Position numbers and translations under genes: made by a program. The notes beneath the pieces are model-generated. The model was given only the letters and a program-made list of their open reading frames with translations, made no database searches and had not been told where the DNA came from. Below, one piece after another: positions 35,660 to 44,138 of a stretch of DNA of 58,481 nt; the first letter of the stretch is position 1; each line of letters begins with the position of its first letter. The stretch comes from Tissierella creatinini. GTDB lineage: Bacteria; Bacillota; Clostridia; Tissierellales; Tissierellaceae. The DNA lies in the NCBI GenBank assembly GCA_005046945.1, contig SUSS01000014.1, positions 1 to 58,481 of the forward strand, read 5' to 3'.

Positions 35660-36526
35660 TCACTTTGCCACAATCTCCTTAAGAAAATCCATAAATCCTT
35701 CTTTTAAATCATCCCTTCTTAAGGCGAATTCAACTGTAGCCTTTAAAAATCCGATCTTGTCACCTACATCATATCTTTGACCAACAAAATTATATGCATA
35801 CATTGCTTCTTTTTGAGATAAGGTCTTTAACCCATCAGTTAGCTGAATCTCACCACCCTTTCCAGGCTGAGTATGCTCAAGAATTTCAAATATTGCAGGA
35901 TTGATTATATATCTACCTAATATAGCAATATTTGAAGGGGCACTATCTACAGATGGCTTTTCTATAAGACCCTTCACCTTATAAATTCTATCCTCTATCA
36001 ACTTTGCATCTACAATTCCGTATTTATTAACATCTTCAGTAGGAACTTCTTGAACTCCAAGAATTGTTGTCTTATATTCATCATATACTTCTATCATCTG
36101 CTTTAAGCAAGGCTTTTCAGAGTATACAATATCATCTCCTAATAGGACTGCAAAGGGTTCATTTCCAATAAAACTCTTAGCACAATGTATGGCATGTCCA
36201 AGTCCCTTTGGTTCCTTTTGCCTTATATAATGGATATTTACCATATCCGATATTTTCCTTACCTCATCTAAAAGCTCGGTCTTTCCAGCTTTCTCCAACT
36301 CTAACTCCAGCTCAACTGATTTGTCGAAATGGTCCTCGATGCTCTTTTTATTTCTTCCTGTAATTATAAGAATCTCCTCAATACCTGATTCCACCGCTTC
36401 CTCAATTATGTACTGTAGTGTAGGCTTATCTACTATTGGCAGCATTTCCTTAGGTTGAGCCTTAGTTGCAGGTAAAAACCTAGTCCCAAGACCTGCTGCA
36501 GGTATTATAGCTTTTCTAACTTGCAT
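35660..36526 (-). CDS. galU: UTP-glucose-1-phosphate uridylyltransferase
   Basis: The 288-residue protein has the nucleotidyltransferase signature AAGLGTRFLPATKAQPKEML near the N-terminus, and typical GalU motifs RQKEPKGLGHA and GLIEKP. It makes UDP-glucose for glycolipid, teichoic acid or capsule synthesis. The start at 36526 follows GGGGTGAAGAG; the GTG at 36535 is inside that site. It is cotranscribed with the DUF368 gene. Both serve envelope glycan synthesis. Confidence 0.95.
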   Translation of the reverse strand: MQVRKAIIPAAGLGTRFLPATKAQPKEMLPIVDKPTLQYIIEEAVESGIEEILIITGRNKKSIEDHFDKSVELELELEKAGKTELLDEVRKISDMVNIHYIRQKEPKGLGHAIHCAKSFIGNEPFAVLLGDDIVYSEKPCLKQMIEVYDEYKTTILGVQEVPTEDVNKYGIVDAKLIEDRIYKVKGLIEKPSVDSAPSNIAILGRYIINPAIFEILEHTQPGKGGEIQLTDGLKTLSQKEAMYAYNFVGQRYDVGDKIGFLKATVEFALRRDDLKEGFMDFLKEIVAK

Positions 36527-36535
36527 TCTCTTCAC

Positions 36536-36815
36536 CCCATTTTTAGATCAATAGGACAAATCATATCCTATTAACTAGTCATAATATATTATTATAACAG
36601 ATAAAATGCAGAAATTAAGTGTATTTAACAAATTTGTCATTTATCCACTTACCCATTAGCATAGTCATCTACTATAGAAATGAAATTCTCTTCTGGGTAT
36701 TAGAAAATATTATATTAATATTATATGTATTTAATATATTAATACCTTACTATTAATTACTAATGTTCTTTATTGTCTAAATATGGTATAATCTTGGCAA
36801 TAAAAGGGGGCAATT
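36536..36815. other. 280-base divergent intergenic region
   Basis: It holds the start regions of galU (left) and the PP-loop gene (right). TATAAT at 36787-36792 is a likely -10 box for the rightward pair, with only a weak -35 (TGTTCT, 17-base spacer). A run of AT-rich repeats (ATATTAATATTATATG) lies at about 36710. No ORF or hairpin terminator is seen. Confidence 0.4.
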
Positions 36816-37592
36816 ATGATGTTTAACATGATTAAAGACCTACCAAAAAATACATTAATAGGTGAATTTGCCGGAAGAGATAGCGTTGCTGCAATAATAA
36901 AGGCATTGGAGGATGATATAATCACCAATATATTGCCTATCGCATCCTATGCACCAACAGAATACGGAGATTTTGAAATATTAAAATCTAATTACAAGCA
37001 AATGCTAATAAGGATTAAAAAATTATATGGAGATAAGAAGAAAATCTACCCTCTTATGTACTATAGTAATCCAGATTTATGGGGTATAATAAATGGTCGA
37101 TTTCTGGACTTTAATATTAAGAGTTTCGGTTTCTATACTCCATGTATAGGTTGCCATGCATATTTTCATCTATTGAGAATTCCAATAGCTTTAAAACTTG
37201 GATCTAAAATAATCTCAGGAGAAAGAGAAAGTCATGACGGCCGAATAAAATTAAATCAAACGGCTGAAGCCTTGGATTCATATATTAAAATTGCTAAATA
37301 CTTCGATGTTGAGCTTATAATGCCAATAAGATATATGAAAGATGGAAATGAAGTTAAAGATTTAATAGGTTGGGACTGGGAAGAAGGAAAGGCTCATCAA
37401 AGCTGTGCATTTAGCGGTAATTATCAAAGCCCTGACGGCTCAGTTTACTACAACAAAGAACGAGTTCAAAAATACCTTGATAGATACCTTTATCCTGTTT
37501 GTACTATCCTAGGTGAGGAATTAATTAAGGATGAAAATGCCACTAAAGAGGTAATGATTAAGGCAATTAAAGATCGAGGTGGAATATTTTGA
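36816..37592 (+). CDS. PP-loop ATPase-like protein with CxxC motif
   Basis: I do not recognise an exact family. The 258-residue protein has near its N-terminus GEFAGRDSVAAI (residues 16-27), a variant of the PP-loop SGGxDS that binds ATP in sulfur-transfer and tRNA-modifying enzymes. Further on are PCIGCHAYFH (C110, C113), SGERESHDG (134-142) and two later cysteines. A CxxC plus third Cys is the layout of iron-sulfur PP-loop enzymes such as TtcA. GGGGG precedes the ATG. Its stop overlaps the TTG start of the ApgM homologue, so the two are coupled. Confidence 0.65.
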   Translation: MMFNMIKDLPKNTLIGEFAGRDSVAAIIKALEDDIITNILPIASYAPTEYGDFEILKSNYKQMLIRIKKLYGDKKKIYPLMYYSNPDLWGIINGRFLDFNIKSFGFYTPCIGCHAYFHLLRIPIALKLGSKIISGERESHDGRIKLNQTAEALDSYIKIAKYFDVELIMPIRYMKDGNEVKDLIGWDWEEGKAHQSCAFSGNYQSPDGSVYYNKERVQKYLDRYLYPVCTILGEELIKDENATKEVMIKAIKDRGGIF

Positions 37593-38848
37593 AGACCGTT
37601 CTAATGATCCTAGATGGGCTTGGTGATAGGCCACATGATGTATTAGGTGGAAAAACACCATTGGAGGCCGCATTTACACCCAATTTAGATAAGCTTTGTG
37701 AACATGCTGAAACGGGTATTATGATACCCTATAAGCAAGGTCTCCCCCTTGGAACTGAAGTTGCGCATTTTCTATTATTTGGCTATCCTATAGATGAATT
37801 TCCAGGACGTGGAATTATAAATGCTTTAACCAGGGGTTTTGAGCTTAAGGACAAGGCAGCTTATCTATCTACATCATGGGCTTATGTTGAGGAGGAAGAT
37901 GGAATATCCATTAAGGAAAGATGGGTAAGTGACTTATCTGATGAAGAGGTAGTTGGTCTTATGACAGTACTTCCGGATTTTTTGGATGGTATTGAATTTG
38001 AATGGAAGCAGTCTGTTGATGTTCATGGGGTTTTGAAACTTGAAGGAGATAAAGTAAGCCCTGAGCTATCGGATAGCGACCCATTTTATGATAATAGCTA
38101 CGTTATGAAAGTAGAAGCCTTTGAAACAAATTCAGAAAATGCAAATTATACAGCTAATACTATTAATAAATACTTATTTGAGGTATATGAAAGGTTAAAG
38201 AAGCATCCCATCAATTTAAGGAGAATAGCAGAAGGTAAAAATCCGGCCAACTTTCTACTGACTAAATGGGCTGGCAAGAAACCTAATTTGCCACCCTTCA
38301 AGGAAAAACATGGACTTAATTCAGCAATAGTGGCAAATGGGTTGTTAATGAGGGGAATTGCTACCCTATTGGGTATGGATTTTATACGTTATAAAGGATT
38401 TGAAAATGGGGTTGAGATTGCATTAAATAGCGATTATGAGTTTATACATCTCCATACTAAAGATACTGATGAAGCTGCCCATACTAAGAATCCATTAAAT
38501 AAGGTTAAGGTTTTCGAAAGAATAGACGGAGAGATTAAAGCCCTTGTAGATAGTGCATTAAGGGGGGATATTCTCCTTATAGTTACCGGAGACCACTCTA
38601 CTCCAAGCTCCGGAACCCTGATTCACTCCGGTGAGCCGGTGCCTATAATGTTCATAGGAAAGAATGTAAGAATTGATGATGTTAAAAACTTTGGGGAAAG
38701 AAGCTGTGCCAAAGGCAGTATAAGAATGTTTGGTTCTGACCTTATCCAGATGATATTAAATCTTACCGACAGGGCCCAATTTTACAACTTCAGATCCGGA
38801 TCCAAGGCCTTAAACCATATACCAAAAGAGATAAATAAGTTGAGATAA
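37589..38848 (+). CDS. Archaeal-type phosphoglycerate mutase homologue (ApgM family)
   Basis: The 419-residue protein belongs to the alkaline-phosphatase superfamily, ApgM branch. It has MILDGLGDRP (metal Asp 9 and Asp 13), GTEVAHFLLFGY with Thr56 where the nucleophile Ser is expected, HLHTKDTDEAAH and TGDHSTPSSG (metal ligands). Known members interconvert 3- and 2-phosphoglycerate without bisphosphoglycerate. The Thr at the nucleophile position and pairing with a PP-loop protein leave room for another substrate. It starts with TTG, following GAGGTGG, inside the previous gene's stop codon. Confidence 0.82.
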   Translation: MKTVLMILDGLGDRPHDVLGGKTPLEAAFTPNLDKLCEHAETGIMIPYKQGLPLGTEVAHFLLFGYPIDEFPGRGIINALTRGFELKDKAAYLSTSWAYVEEEDGISIKERWVSDLSDEEVVGLMTVLPDFLDGIEFEWKQSVDVHGVLKLEGDKVSPELSDSDPFYDNSYVMKVEAFETNSENANYTANTINKYLFEVYERLKKHPINLRRIAEGKNPANFLLTKWAGKKPNLPPFKEKHGLNSAIVANGLLMRGIATLLGMDFIRYKGFENGVEIALNSDYEFIHLHTKDTDEAAHTKNPLNKVKVFERIDGEIKALVDSALRGDILLIVTGDHSTPSSGTLIHSGEPVPIMFIGKNVRIDDVKNFGERSCAKGSIRMFGSDLIQMILNLTDRAQFYNFRSGSKALNHIPKEINKLR

Positions 38849-38862
38849 TAGGTAGGACAATA

Positions 38863-38887
38863 GGGACAGTTCACAGTTATCTGTCCC
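38863..38887. terminator. Hairpin between the convergent ApgM-homologue and birA genes
   Basis: GGGACAG (38863-38869) pairs with CTGTCCC (38881-38887). It overlaps the birA stop codon and has no T run. A weak terminator or mRNA end is possible. Confidence 0.4.
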
Positions 38888-39848
38888 ACTTAATACTGAT
38901 TTCTCCTGAATTAAGGATTTCAGTTTTTCCGTCTCTAGTCTTTACTACTAGGTTTCCGTTTTGATTTATATCGACTGCTTTTCCGTAAATAATTTCACCA
39001 TTTTTATCATAGCTTATGTCCATTCCAAGTACGAAAGACCGAGCCTTGTATTCATTAATCAATTCTTCTCTATTCATGTTATTGATACCTATAAAGAGCT
39101 CATTCAGTATTCCTGCAATAAGTTTGTTTCTGGTTACATCCTTTGGAAATAGGGAACCTGCTATGGATAAAAGCTCTTGGGGAAAATCTTCTTCTCTGGT
39201 ACTAATGTTGATTCCTATACCTATTATAATACTTTCTATAGTACGGCTTTCAAAGTCACTGGTTGCCTCTGTAAGTATTCCGCATATCTTCTTTTTATTT
39301 AGGAATATGTCGTTTACCCATTTTATCTTTGGAGATAAAACAGTAAGCTTTTCTATAGCCCTACATACTGAAACTGCTGTGTATATGGTAATAAGTTGAG
39401 GATCTTCTAGATTTAAGTTTGGCTTTATTATTATACTCATATATATACCTGACCCGCTTGGAGAGAAAAAGGACTTTCCATATCTTCCGCGACCTTGGGT
39501 CTGCTCCTCGGCTATTAAGATAGTCCTATCCAAAGCACCTTCGATTGCCATCTTTTTAGCCATGGTATTTGTTGATGTTATTGTTTTATAGGTATGTATC
39601 TGAATCTTTTTATTTGATATATCTAGATATTGTTTAATTCCCTGCTCTGATATTAAATCATTTTCTTTACCCAGAATATAGCCTTTATTAGTAGTTGCAT
39701 TTATAATATAGCCATCCTCTCTTAGGGAGTTTACTGCTTTCCAAATAGCTGACCTAGATACCAGGAGCTTTTCAGCCATTTCCTGACCTGAAATAGGCCT
39801 TTCCCCACTTTGCTCTAAAAGGTTTAAAACTTCGGACTTTACTGACAT
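38877..39848 (-). CDS. birA: Bifunctional biotin ligase/biotin operon repressor
   Basis: The 323-residue protein has an N-terminal helix-turn-helix (about residues 1-60, RPISGQEMAEKLLVSRSAIW). The ligase domain has GRGRYGKSF (about 116) and KWVNDIF. It forms biotinyl-AMP and attaches biotin to carboxylases; the HTH marks it as the repressor type. The start at 39848 follows GGAGGG; the ORF opens 36 codons further without a site. Upstream is a promoter whose -35 overlaps a BirA-type operator, so it is probably autoregulated. No biotin synthesis gene is in the window. Confidence 0.93.
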   Translation of the reverse strand: MSVKSEVLNLLEQSGERPISGQEMAEKLLVSRSAIWKAVNSLREDGYIINATTNKGYILGKENDLISEQGIKQYLDISNKKIQIHTYKTITSTNTMAKKMAIEGALDRTILIAEEQTQGRGRYGKSFFSPSGSGIYMSIIIKPNLNLEDPQLITIYTAVSVCRAIEKLTVLSPKIKWVNDIFLNKKKICGILTEATSDFESRTIESIIIGIGINISTREEDFPQELLSIAGSLFPKDVTRNKLIAGILNELFIGINNMNREELINEYKARSFVLGMDISYDKNGEIIYGKAVDINQNGNLVVKTRDGKTEILNSGEISIKWDR

Positions 39849-39869
39849 ATTATCCCTCCAATACACCTC

Positions 39870-39923
39870 ATTATAACAAAAGATGATTGGATTATCAACC
39901 TCTTGCAATGTATTGGTTGACAA
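39870..39923 (-). promoter_or_regulatory. birA promoter with overlapping BirA operator
   Basis: On the minus strand TTGATA (39893-39898) and TATAAT (39870-39875) have a 17-base spacer. A symmetrical site TTATCAACC-N14-GGTTGACAA (39892-39923, plus strand) matches the BirA operator form TTGTTAACC-N14/15-GGTTAACAA and covers the -35 box. Confidence 0.72.
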
Positions 39924-39942
39924 CCCAATAAGATGGATACAT

Positions 39943-39980
39943 AAAAAAGTCAGCACCTATTATCAGGTACTGACTTTTTT
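39943..39980 (-). terminator. Terminator after the leucine/valine dehydrogenase gene
   Basis: AAAAAAGTCAG-C-ACCT and AGGT-A-CTGACTTTTTT form a long stem with one mismatch and flanking A and T runs. Confidence 0.85.
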
Positions 39981-40000
39981 AGAAGTTTTTCTTTAACTCA

Positions 40001-41062
40001 TTATTTTTCTAAATAGATATTACTCAATCTACCTATTTGTTCTATTCTCTTCTCAGCAAGCTTATCTGCTGCCTTATATGTTGGGATATTATCCTCTTTA
40101 GAAATCTCTATAACCTTTTTAACTATATCGTAGATTGTACTTACTTTAGAAATTGCTTTTTCGTAATTATAGCCTACGAACTCCTCAGCTACATTCATTA
40201 CTCCACCTGCATTGATTATATAATCAGGAATGTAGAGTATACCCTTTTCTTTTAGGATGTCCCCATGCTTTGTTTCCTTAAGTTGGTTGTTTGCAGCCCC
40301 TGCAACTATTTTACACTTTAATTTATCTACAGTGAAGTCATTGATAGTGGCACCCAAAGCATTTGGTGAATAAATATCGCATTCTACTCCGTATATTTCA
40401 TCAGGACCTACTGCTTTTGCACCGAAATCATTTACAACCCTATCTATACTTTCTTTACTTAGAGCAGTTACAATAAGCTCTGCTCCCGCTTCTTTTAGTA
40501 GTCTACATAGCTCGTAGCCAACTGCACCTAATCCTTGTACAGCTACTTTCTTACCGGTTAAATCAGTGGACCCATATACTTCTTCTACTGCTGCTAAGAT
40601 ACCTCGGAAGGTTCCATATGCTGTTACAGGAGATGGGTTTCCACTCTTTCCTTCCAAGCCCATTACATAATCTGTTTCATAATTTACGTAACTCATATCC
40701 TCGGTAGTTGTGTTTACATCTTCAGCAGTGATATATCTGCCATTTAATCCCTCTACAAATCTTCCAAGAGATCTAAATAAAGCTTCACTCTTAATCTTCT
40801 TTGGGTCTCCAATTATTACTGTCTTACCACCACCAAGGTTTAAACCGGCAGCTGCATTTTTATATGACATACCTCTTGATAATCTTAGAACATCAATAAT
40901 AGCCTCTTCTTCATTTTCATAGTTCCAAAGTCTAGTACCTCCAAGAGCAGGTCCTAAAGTTGTATCATGAATCCCAATTATAGCCTTTAATCCGGAATTC
41001 TTGTCATGACAAAATACCAATTGCTCGTAGTCATACTTCTCTAAATAGTCAAAAATCTTCAT
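40001..41062 (-). CDS. bcd: Leucine/valine dehydrogenase (Glu/Leu/Phe/Val family)
   Basis: The 353-residue protein has the amino-acid dehydrogenase signature [14 protein letters not shown] (catalytic Lys about residue 80) and an NAD-binding Rossmann domain with [11 protein letters not shown]. It matches branched-chain amino acid dehydrogenases in length. It reversibly oxidises Leu, Val or Ile to the 2-oxo acid. Substrate preference cannot be read by eye; phenylalanine is less likely. AGGAG precedes the ATG. It is a single-gene unit between a consensus promoter and a strong terminator. Confidence 0.88.
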   Translation of the reverse strand: MKIFDYLEKYDYEQLVFCHDKNSGLKAIIGIHDTTLGPALGGTRLWNYENEEEAIIDVLRLSRGMSYKNAAAGLNLGGGKTVIIGDPKKIKSEALFRSLGRFVEGLNGRYITAEDVNTTTEDMSYVNYETDYVMGLEGKSGNPSPVTAYGTFRGILAAVEEVYGSTDLTGKKVAVQGLGAVGYELCRLLKEAGAELIVTALSKESIDRVVNDFGAKAVGPDEIYGVECDIYSPNALGATINDFTVDKLKCKIVAGAANNQLKETKHGDILKEKGILYIPDYIINAGGVMNVAEEFVGYNYEKAISKVSTIYDIVKKVIEISKEDNIPTYKAADKLAEKRIEQIGRLSNIYLEK

Positions 41063-41124
41063 TTTAAAATCTCCTTCATATTAATATGGTGCAGCTTAAA
41101 ACTGTTAAATTAAAAATATGACCT

Positions 41125-41153
41125 ATTATATCAGCCTTTTAGAATATTTGCAA
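41125..41153 (-). promoter_or_regulatory. Promoter of the leucine/valine dehydrogenase gene
   Basis: On the minus strand TTGCAA (41148-41153), a 17-base spacer and TATAAT (41125-41130), about 63 bases before the start codon. Confidence 0.7.
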
Positions 41154-41251
41154 TATTTTAATAACGTTTTTTGAAAAAAATGTAAAATGGTAAAATATGT
41201 ATTTGTTTACAATATACTGTTTAAGGGTAAAATCCCTTAAGAGGTGATATA

Positions 41252-42130
41252 ATGGATATTTTAAGACCTATAGAAGACAAATATAGCATAGAGAAGGAAC
41301 ATTGGGTGGGGACTGCTTTTAGAGTAAAAAACTATTTCCCGGAAGGTAAAAATCTTTTGGATAGGTTTTCTCCCTTTGCTTTGATGGATTATAATGCACC
41401 AAGGGAATTTCCACCATCTAAATCAGCAAGGGGTATAGGACCACATCCCCATAGAGGCATTGAAACCGTAACCTTAGCATTCCAAGGAAGTGTAGAACAC
41501 CATGATAATGCCGGACACCATGGGATCATATATCCTGGTGATGTGCAGTGGATGACTGCAGGAAAAGGAATAATGCACAAGGAATATCATGAGAAGGGAT
41601 TTCAAAAGACCGGTGGAATTTTCCATGTTGTACAGCTATGGATTAGCCTACCAAAAAAGGATAAATTCACAGAACCTAGATATCAGGATATTCGAAATGA
41701 AAACATGGGAAAAATCCGACTCGAAAACGGTATGGGAGAGATTACAGTAATCTCCGGAGAAGTAATAGATACCAAGGGTCCGGCATTAACCTTCTCACCT
41801 ATTAATCTATATGTTGTAAATTTACAATCTCAAGGGAAAATAACTTTAGAAGAGCCAGGAAATTATAATACGGGGATACTTATAATGAAAGGGAATATAG
41901 AGGTAAATAACACAAGTTGTGTGGAAAATGACTTTGTTCTCTTTGAGAATAGGGAAGGAAAAATTAAAATAAATAATGCTTCAAAAGATACAAAAATCCT
42001 TGTACTTAGTGGAGAACCTTTAAATGAGCCGGCATTAGCTGCAGGACCATTTGTAATGAATACCAAGGAAGAGCTTAGACAAGCAGCCGAGGATTATAGA
42101 AATGGGGTATTTGGCACTGATAATTTCTAA
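41252..42130 (+). CDS. Pirin family protein
   Basis: The 292-residue protein is a bicupin with the pirin metal site: GPHPHRGIETVT and EHHDNAGHHG, then GDVQWMTAGKGI and the Glu in MHKEYHEK. Some pirins show quercetin 2,3-dioxygenase activity; the physiological role is unclear. GAGGTGATATA precedes the ATG. A short inverted repeat TTAAGGG/CCCTTAA lies directly upstream of that site and could affect translation. It is a single-gene unit with its own terminator. Confidence 0.9.
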   Translation: MDILRPIEDKYSIEKEHWVGTAFRVKNYFPEGKNLLDRFSPFALMDYNAPREFPPSKSARGIGPHPHRGIETVTLAFQGSVEHHDNAGHHGIIYPGDVQWMTAGKGIMHKEYHEKGFQKTGGIFHVVQLWISLPKKDKFTEPRYQDIRNENMGKIRLENGMGEITVISGEVIDTKGPALTFSPINLYVVNLQSQGKITLEEPGNYNTGILIMKGNIEVNNTSCVENDFVLFENREGKIKINNASKDTKILVLSGEPLNEPALAAGPFVMNTKEELRQAAEDYRNGVFGTDNF

Positions 42131-42142
42131 AAATAAATAGTA

Positions 42143-42176
42143 AAAAAGCCTTTAGGATATTTATCTAAAGGCTTTT
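42143..42176 (+). terminator. Terminator after the pirin gene
   Basis: AAAAGCCTTTAG and CTAAAGGCTTTT form a perfect 12-bp stem, followed by C and T residues. It also lies at the 3' end of the convergent amidase gene. Confidence 0.85.
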
Positions 42177-42186
42177 CTTCTTAACT

Positions 42187-43017
42187 TTACTTATCTATCT
42201 CTTTAAGAATATAGATATCCCTTCTTATATGTTTGAGCAGAGGTAATTGTTCTCTAATCTCTTCAATATAATCTAAATCTAAAGAGTTTATCACATATCC
42301 TTCTTTTTCATCCATTCTACTGACCACTTCTCCCCAAGGTGATACCACAATGGAATTTCCATAGGATATATAGAATGAGCTCTCATCTCTACTAGGAGCT
42401 ACACCTATAGTATATATCTGATTATCTACGGCTCTTGAACGAAACATAAGCTCCCAGTGAACAGGACCGGTCGTCATATTAAAGGCTGCAGGTACTATTA
42501 TTATCTTTGCTCCCTTTTGGACCAAGATTCTTCCAACTTCTGGAAACCTAAAGTCATAGCATATTGCCACGCCAATTTTACCAAACTCTGTCTCAAATAC
42601 ATTTAACTCATCTCCGGGTGTAAGAATATCTGATTCCTTAAAATATTGGCCTCCTTTGATGTCGACATCAAAGAGGTGCATCTTTCTATGTTTGCCAATT
42701 AAACTCCCATCTCTATCAAATATATAGGAGGTGTTATATATATTATCACCGCTTTTTTCAGGCATGCTACCACCTACTAGATATACAGAATTCACTTTAG
42801 CAAACTCTGAAAGCCTTCTATATGTATAGCCTCCTTCCTCCTCAGCATATTCAGGGAAATAGGTAGTCTTATAGGGACAGCTAAACATCTCAGGAAGCAC
42901 TGCCAAATTGGCACCATTTGCTACAACTTCTTTAACATATCTACCTGCAGTTTCTATATTCTTTTTCTTATCCATACTTACTTTCATCTGTATAGATGCT
43001 ATATTTACTTTGCCCAT
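42187..43017 (-). CDS. Carbon-nitrogen hydrolase (omega-amidase/Nit2-like)
   Basis: The 276-residue protein has the nitrilase-superfamily triad: Glu in VLPEMF, Lys in GKHRKMHLFD and Cys in GVAICYDFRF. Its closest-looking family is omega-amidase, which hydrolyses 2-oxoglutaramate or 2-oxosuccinamate. The start at 43017 follows GGAGAGGAG; the longer ORF start lacks a site. It is 71 bases downstream of the arginase gene and may share its promoter, suggesting a role in nitrogen catabolism. Substrate is inferred. Confidence 0.85.
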   Translation of the reverse strand: MGKVNIASIQMKVSMDKKKNIETAGRYVKEVVANGANLAVLPEMFSCPYKTTYFPEYAEEEGGYTYRRLSEFAKVNSVYLVGGSMPEKSGDNIYNTSYIFDRDGSLIGKHRKMHLFDVDIKGGQYFKESDILTPGDELNVFETEFGKIGVAICYDFRFPEVGRILVQKGAKIIIVPAAFNMTTGPVHWELMFRSRAVDNQIYTIGVAPSRDESSFYISYGNSIVVSPWGEVVSRMDEKEGYVINSLDLDYIEEIREQLPLLKHIRRDIYILKEIDK

Positions 43018-43088
43018 AGTATTTTCTCCTCTCCTAAATCTCAAGACTCATTTAAATATATTATTACTCAAATAAATTCTCTATATCA

Positions 43089-44000
43089 TTATATAAGCCA
43101 TTCGCCTAATAGAGATCCTATTAGAGCAACTGCATACTTTGCAGTTCTATTCTTATGGTCAATCAAGGGATTAACCTCTACGAATTCAGCACTTATTAAC
43201 TTTCCACTTTGTGCAATCATCTCTAAGGCAAAATTACTCTCTCTATAGCTTAGGCCACCGGGCACCCTAGTTCCCGTGCCCATTACATATAATGGGTCGA
43301 GACTATCCAAGTCGAAGCTTACATGTATACCATCTGTATCAGTACCTGCAATTTTAATAGCCCTTTCGATAATTTCTGTCATTCCGTATTTATCTACTTC
43401 ATGCATAGTAAATACCGTAATTCCAAGCTCTTTGAGAAATCTTTTCTCTCCAGCATCTACGTCCCTGCATCCAATATATACTATCTTTTCAGGATTTATC
43501 TTTTTATCATCTCCACCTATGGAAATTAGCTTCTCATGACCAAAACCTAAGCTTACAGCTACAGGCATCCCGTGAATATTACCTGTGGGAGAGGTCTCTT
43601 CAGTATTTATATCTGCATGAGCATCAAACCAGATTATGCCAGGATTATTTTTGTATTGAAGAATACCCGCAATTGTACCGATAGCTATACTGTGATCTCC
43701 TCCTAGAATAAGAGGAAATCTGCCTTTTTCCATTACTTCTGAAACTTTATTACATAGATCAGTATTTACCTTTACCACCTGTTCTAAAAACTTTAGTTTT
43801 CCAATGCTTTGATAAGGAGGCATATTCTTTTCTGCCATAATATCCCCTGTATCTTCTATATCATAGCCTATATCCTCTAATCTCTTTGTTAAGCCTGCAT
43901 ATCTTAAGGCAGAAGGACCAAGGGCTACTCCAGGTGTTCCTGCTCCTAGATCCATAGCTACTCCTATGATTGAAATGTTTGAATTAATATTAGGATTCAT
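43089..44000 (-). CDS. rocF: Arginase
   Basis: The 303-residue protein has the ureohydrolase metal motifs GGDHSIAIG (about 98), FDAHADINT and SFDLDSLDP. The stretch ETSPTGNIHGMPVA is typical of arginase rather than agmatinase. It splits arginine to ornithine and urea using Mn. The start at 44000 follows AGGAG by seven bases; the ATG at 44006 is too close to that site. No urease or roc genes are nearby. Confidence 0.9.
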   Translation of the reverse strand: MNPNINSNISIIGVAMDLGAGTPGVALGPSALRYAGLTKRLEDIGYDIEDTGDIMAEKNMPPYQSIGKLKFLEQVVKVNTDLCNKVSEVMEKGRFPLILGGDHSIAIGTIAGILQYKNNPGIIWFDAHADINTEETSPTGNIHGMPVAVSLGFGHEKLISIGGDDKKINPEKIVYIGCRDVDAGEKRFLKELGITVFTMHEVDKYGMTEIIERAIKIAGTDTDGIHVSFDLDSLDPLYVMGTGTRVPGGLSYRESNFALEMIAQSGKLISAEFVEVNPLIDHKNRTAKYAVALIGSLLGEWLI

Positions 44001-44037
44001 AAACATTCTCCTTAAATTTAAATATATATTTCAATAT

Positions 44038-44067
44038 ATATTACCCTTTTTTCTCGTTTTTCTTCAA
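44038..44067 (-). promoter_or_regulatory. Promoter of the arginase gene
   Basis: On the minus strand TTGAAG (44062-44067), an 18-base spacer and TAATAT (44038-44043), about 40 bases before the arginase start. Confidence 0.55.
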
Positions 44068-44075
44068 AAACAACA

Positions 44076-44112
44076 AAAACACCCTTGATTCAACAAGAAT
44101 AAAAGGTGTTTT
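44076..44112 (-). terminator. Probable terminator of the histidine operon
   Basis: AAAACACC (44076-44083) pairs with GGTGTTTT (44105-44112) across a 21-base loop; on the minus strand it is followed by T-rich sequence. It lies just past the last gene of the operon. Confidence 0.5.
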
Positions 44113-44138
44113 ATATGAAATAGACATTTAATAAATTA

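Noticed and set aside
40001-41062. Phenylalanine or glutamate dehydrogenase
   Set aside because: Length and motif [14 protein letters not shown] fit leucine/valine dehydrogenase better, although substrate cannot be proved by eye.
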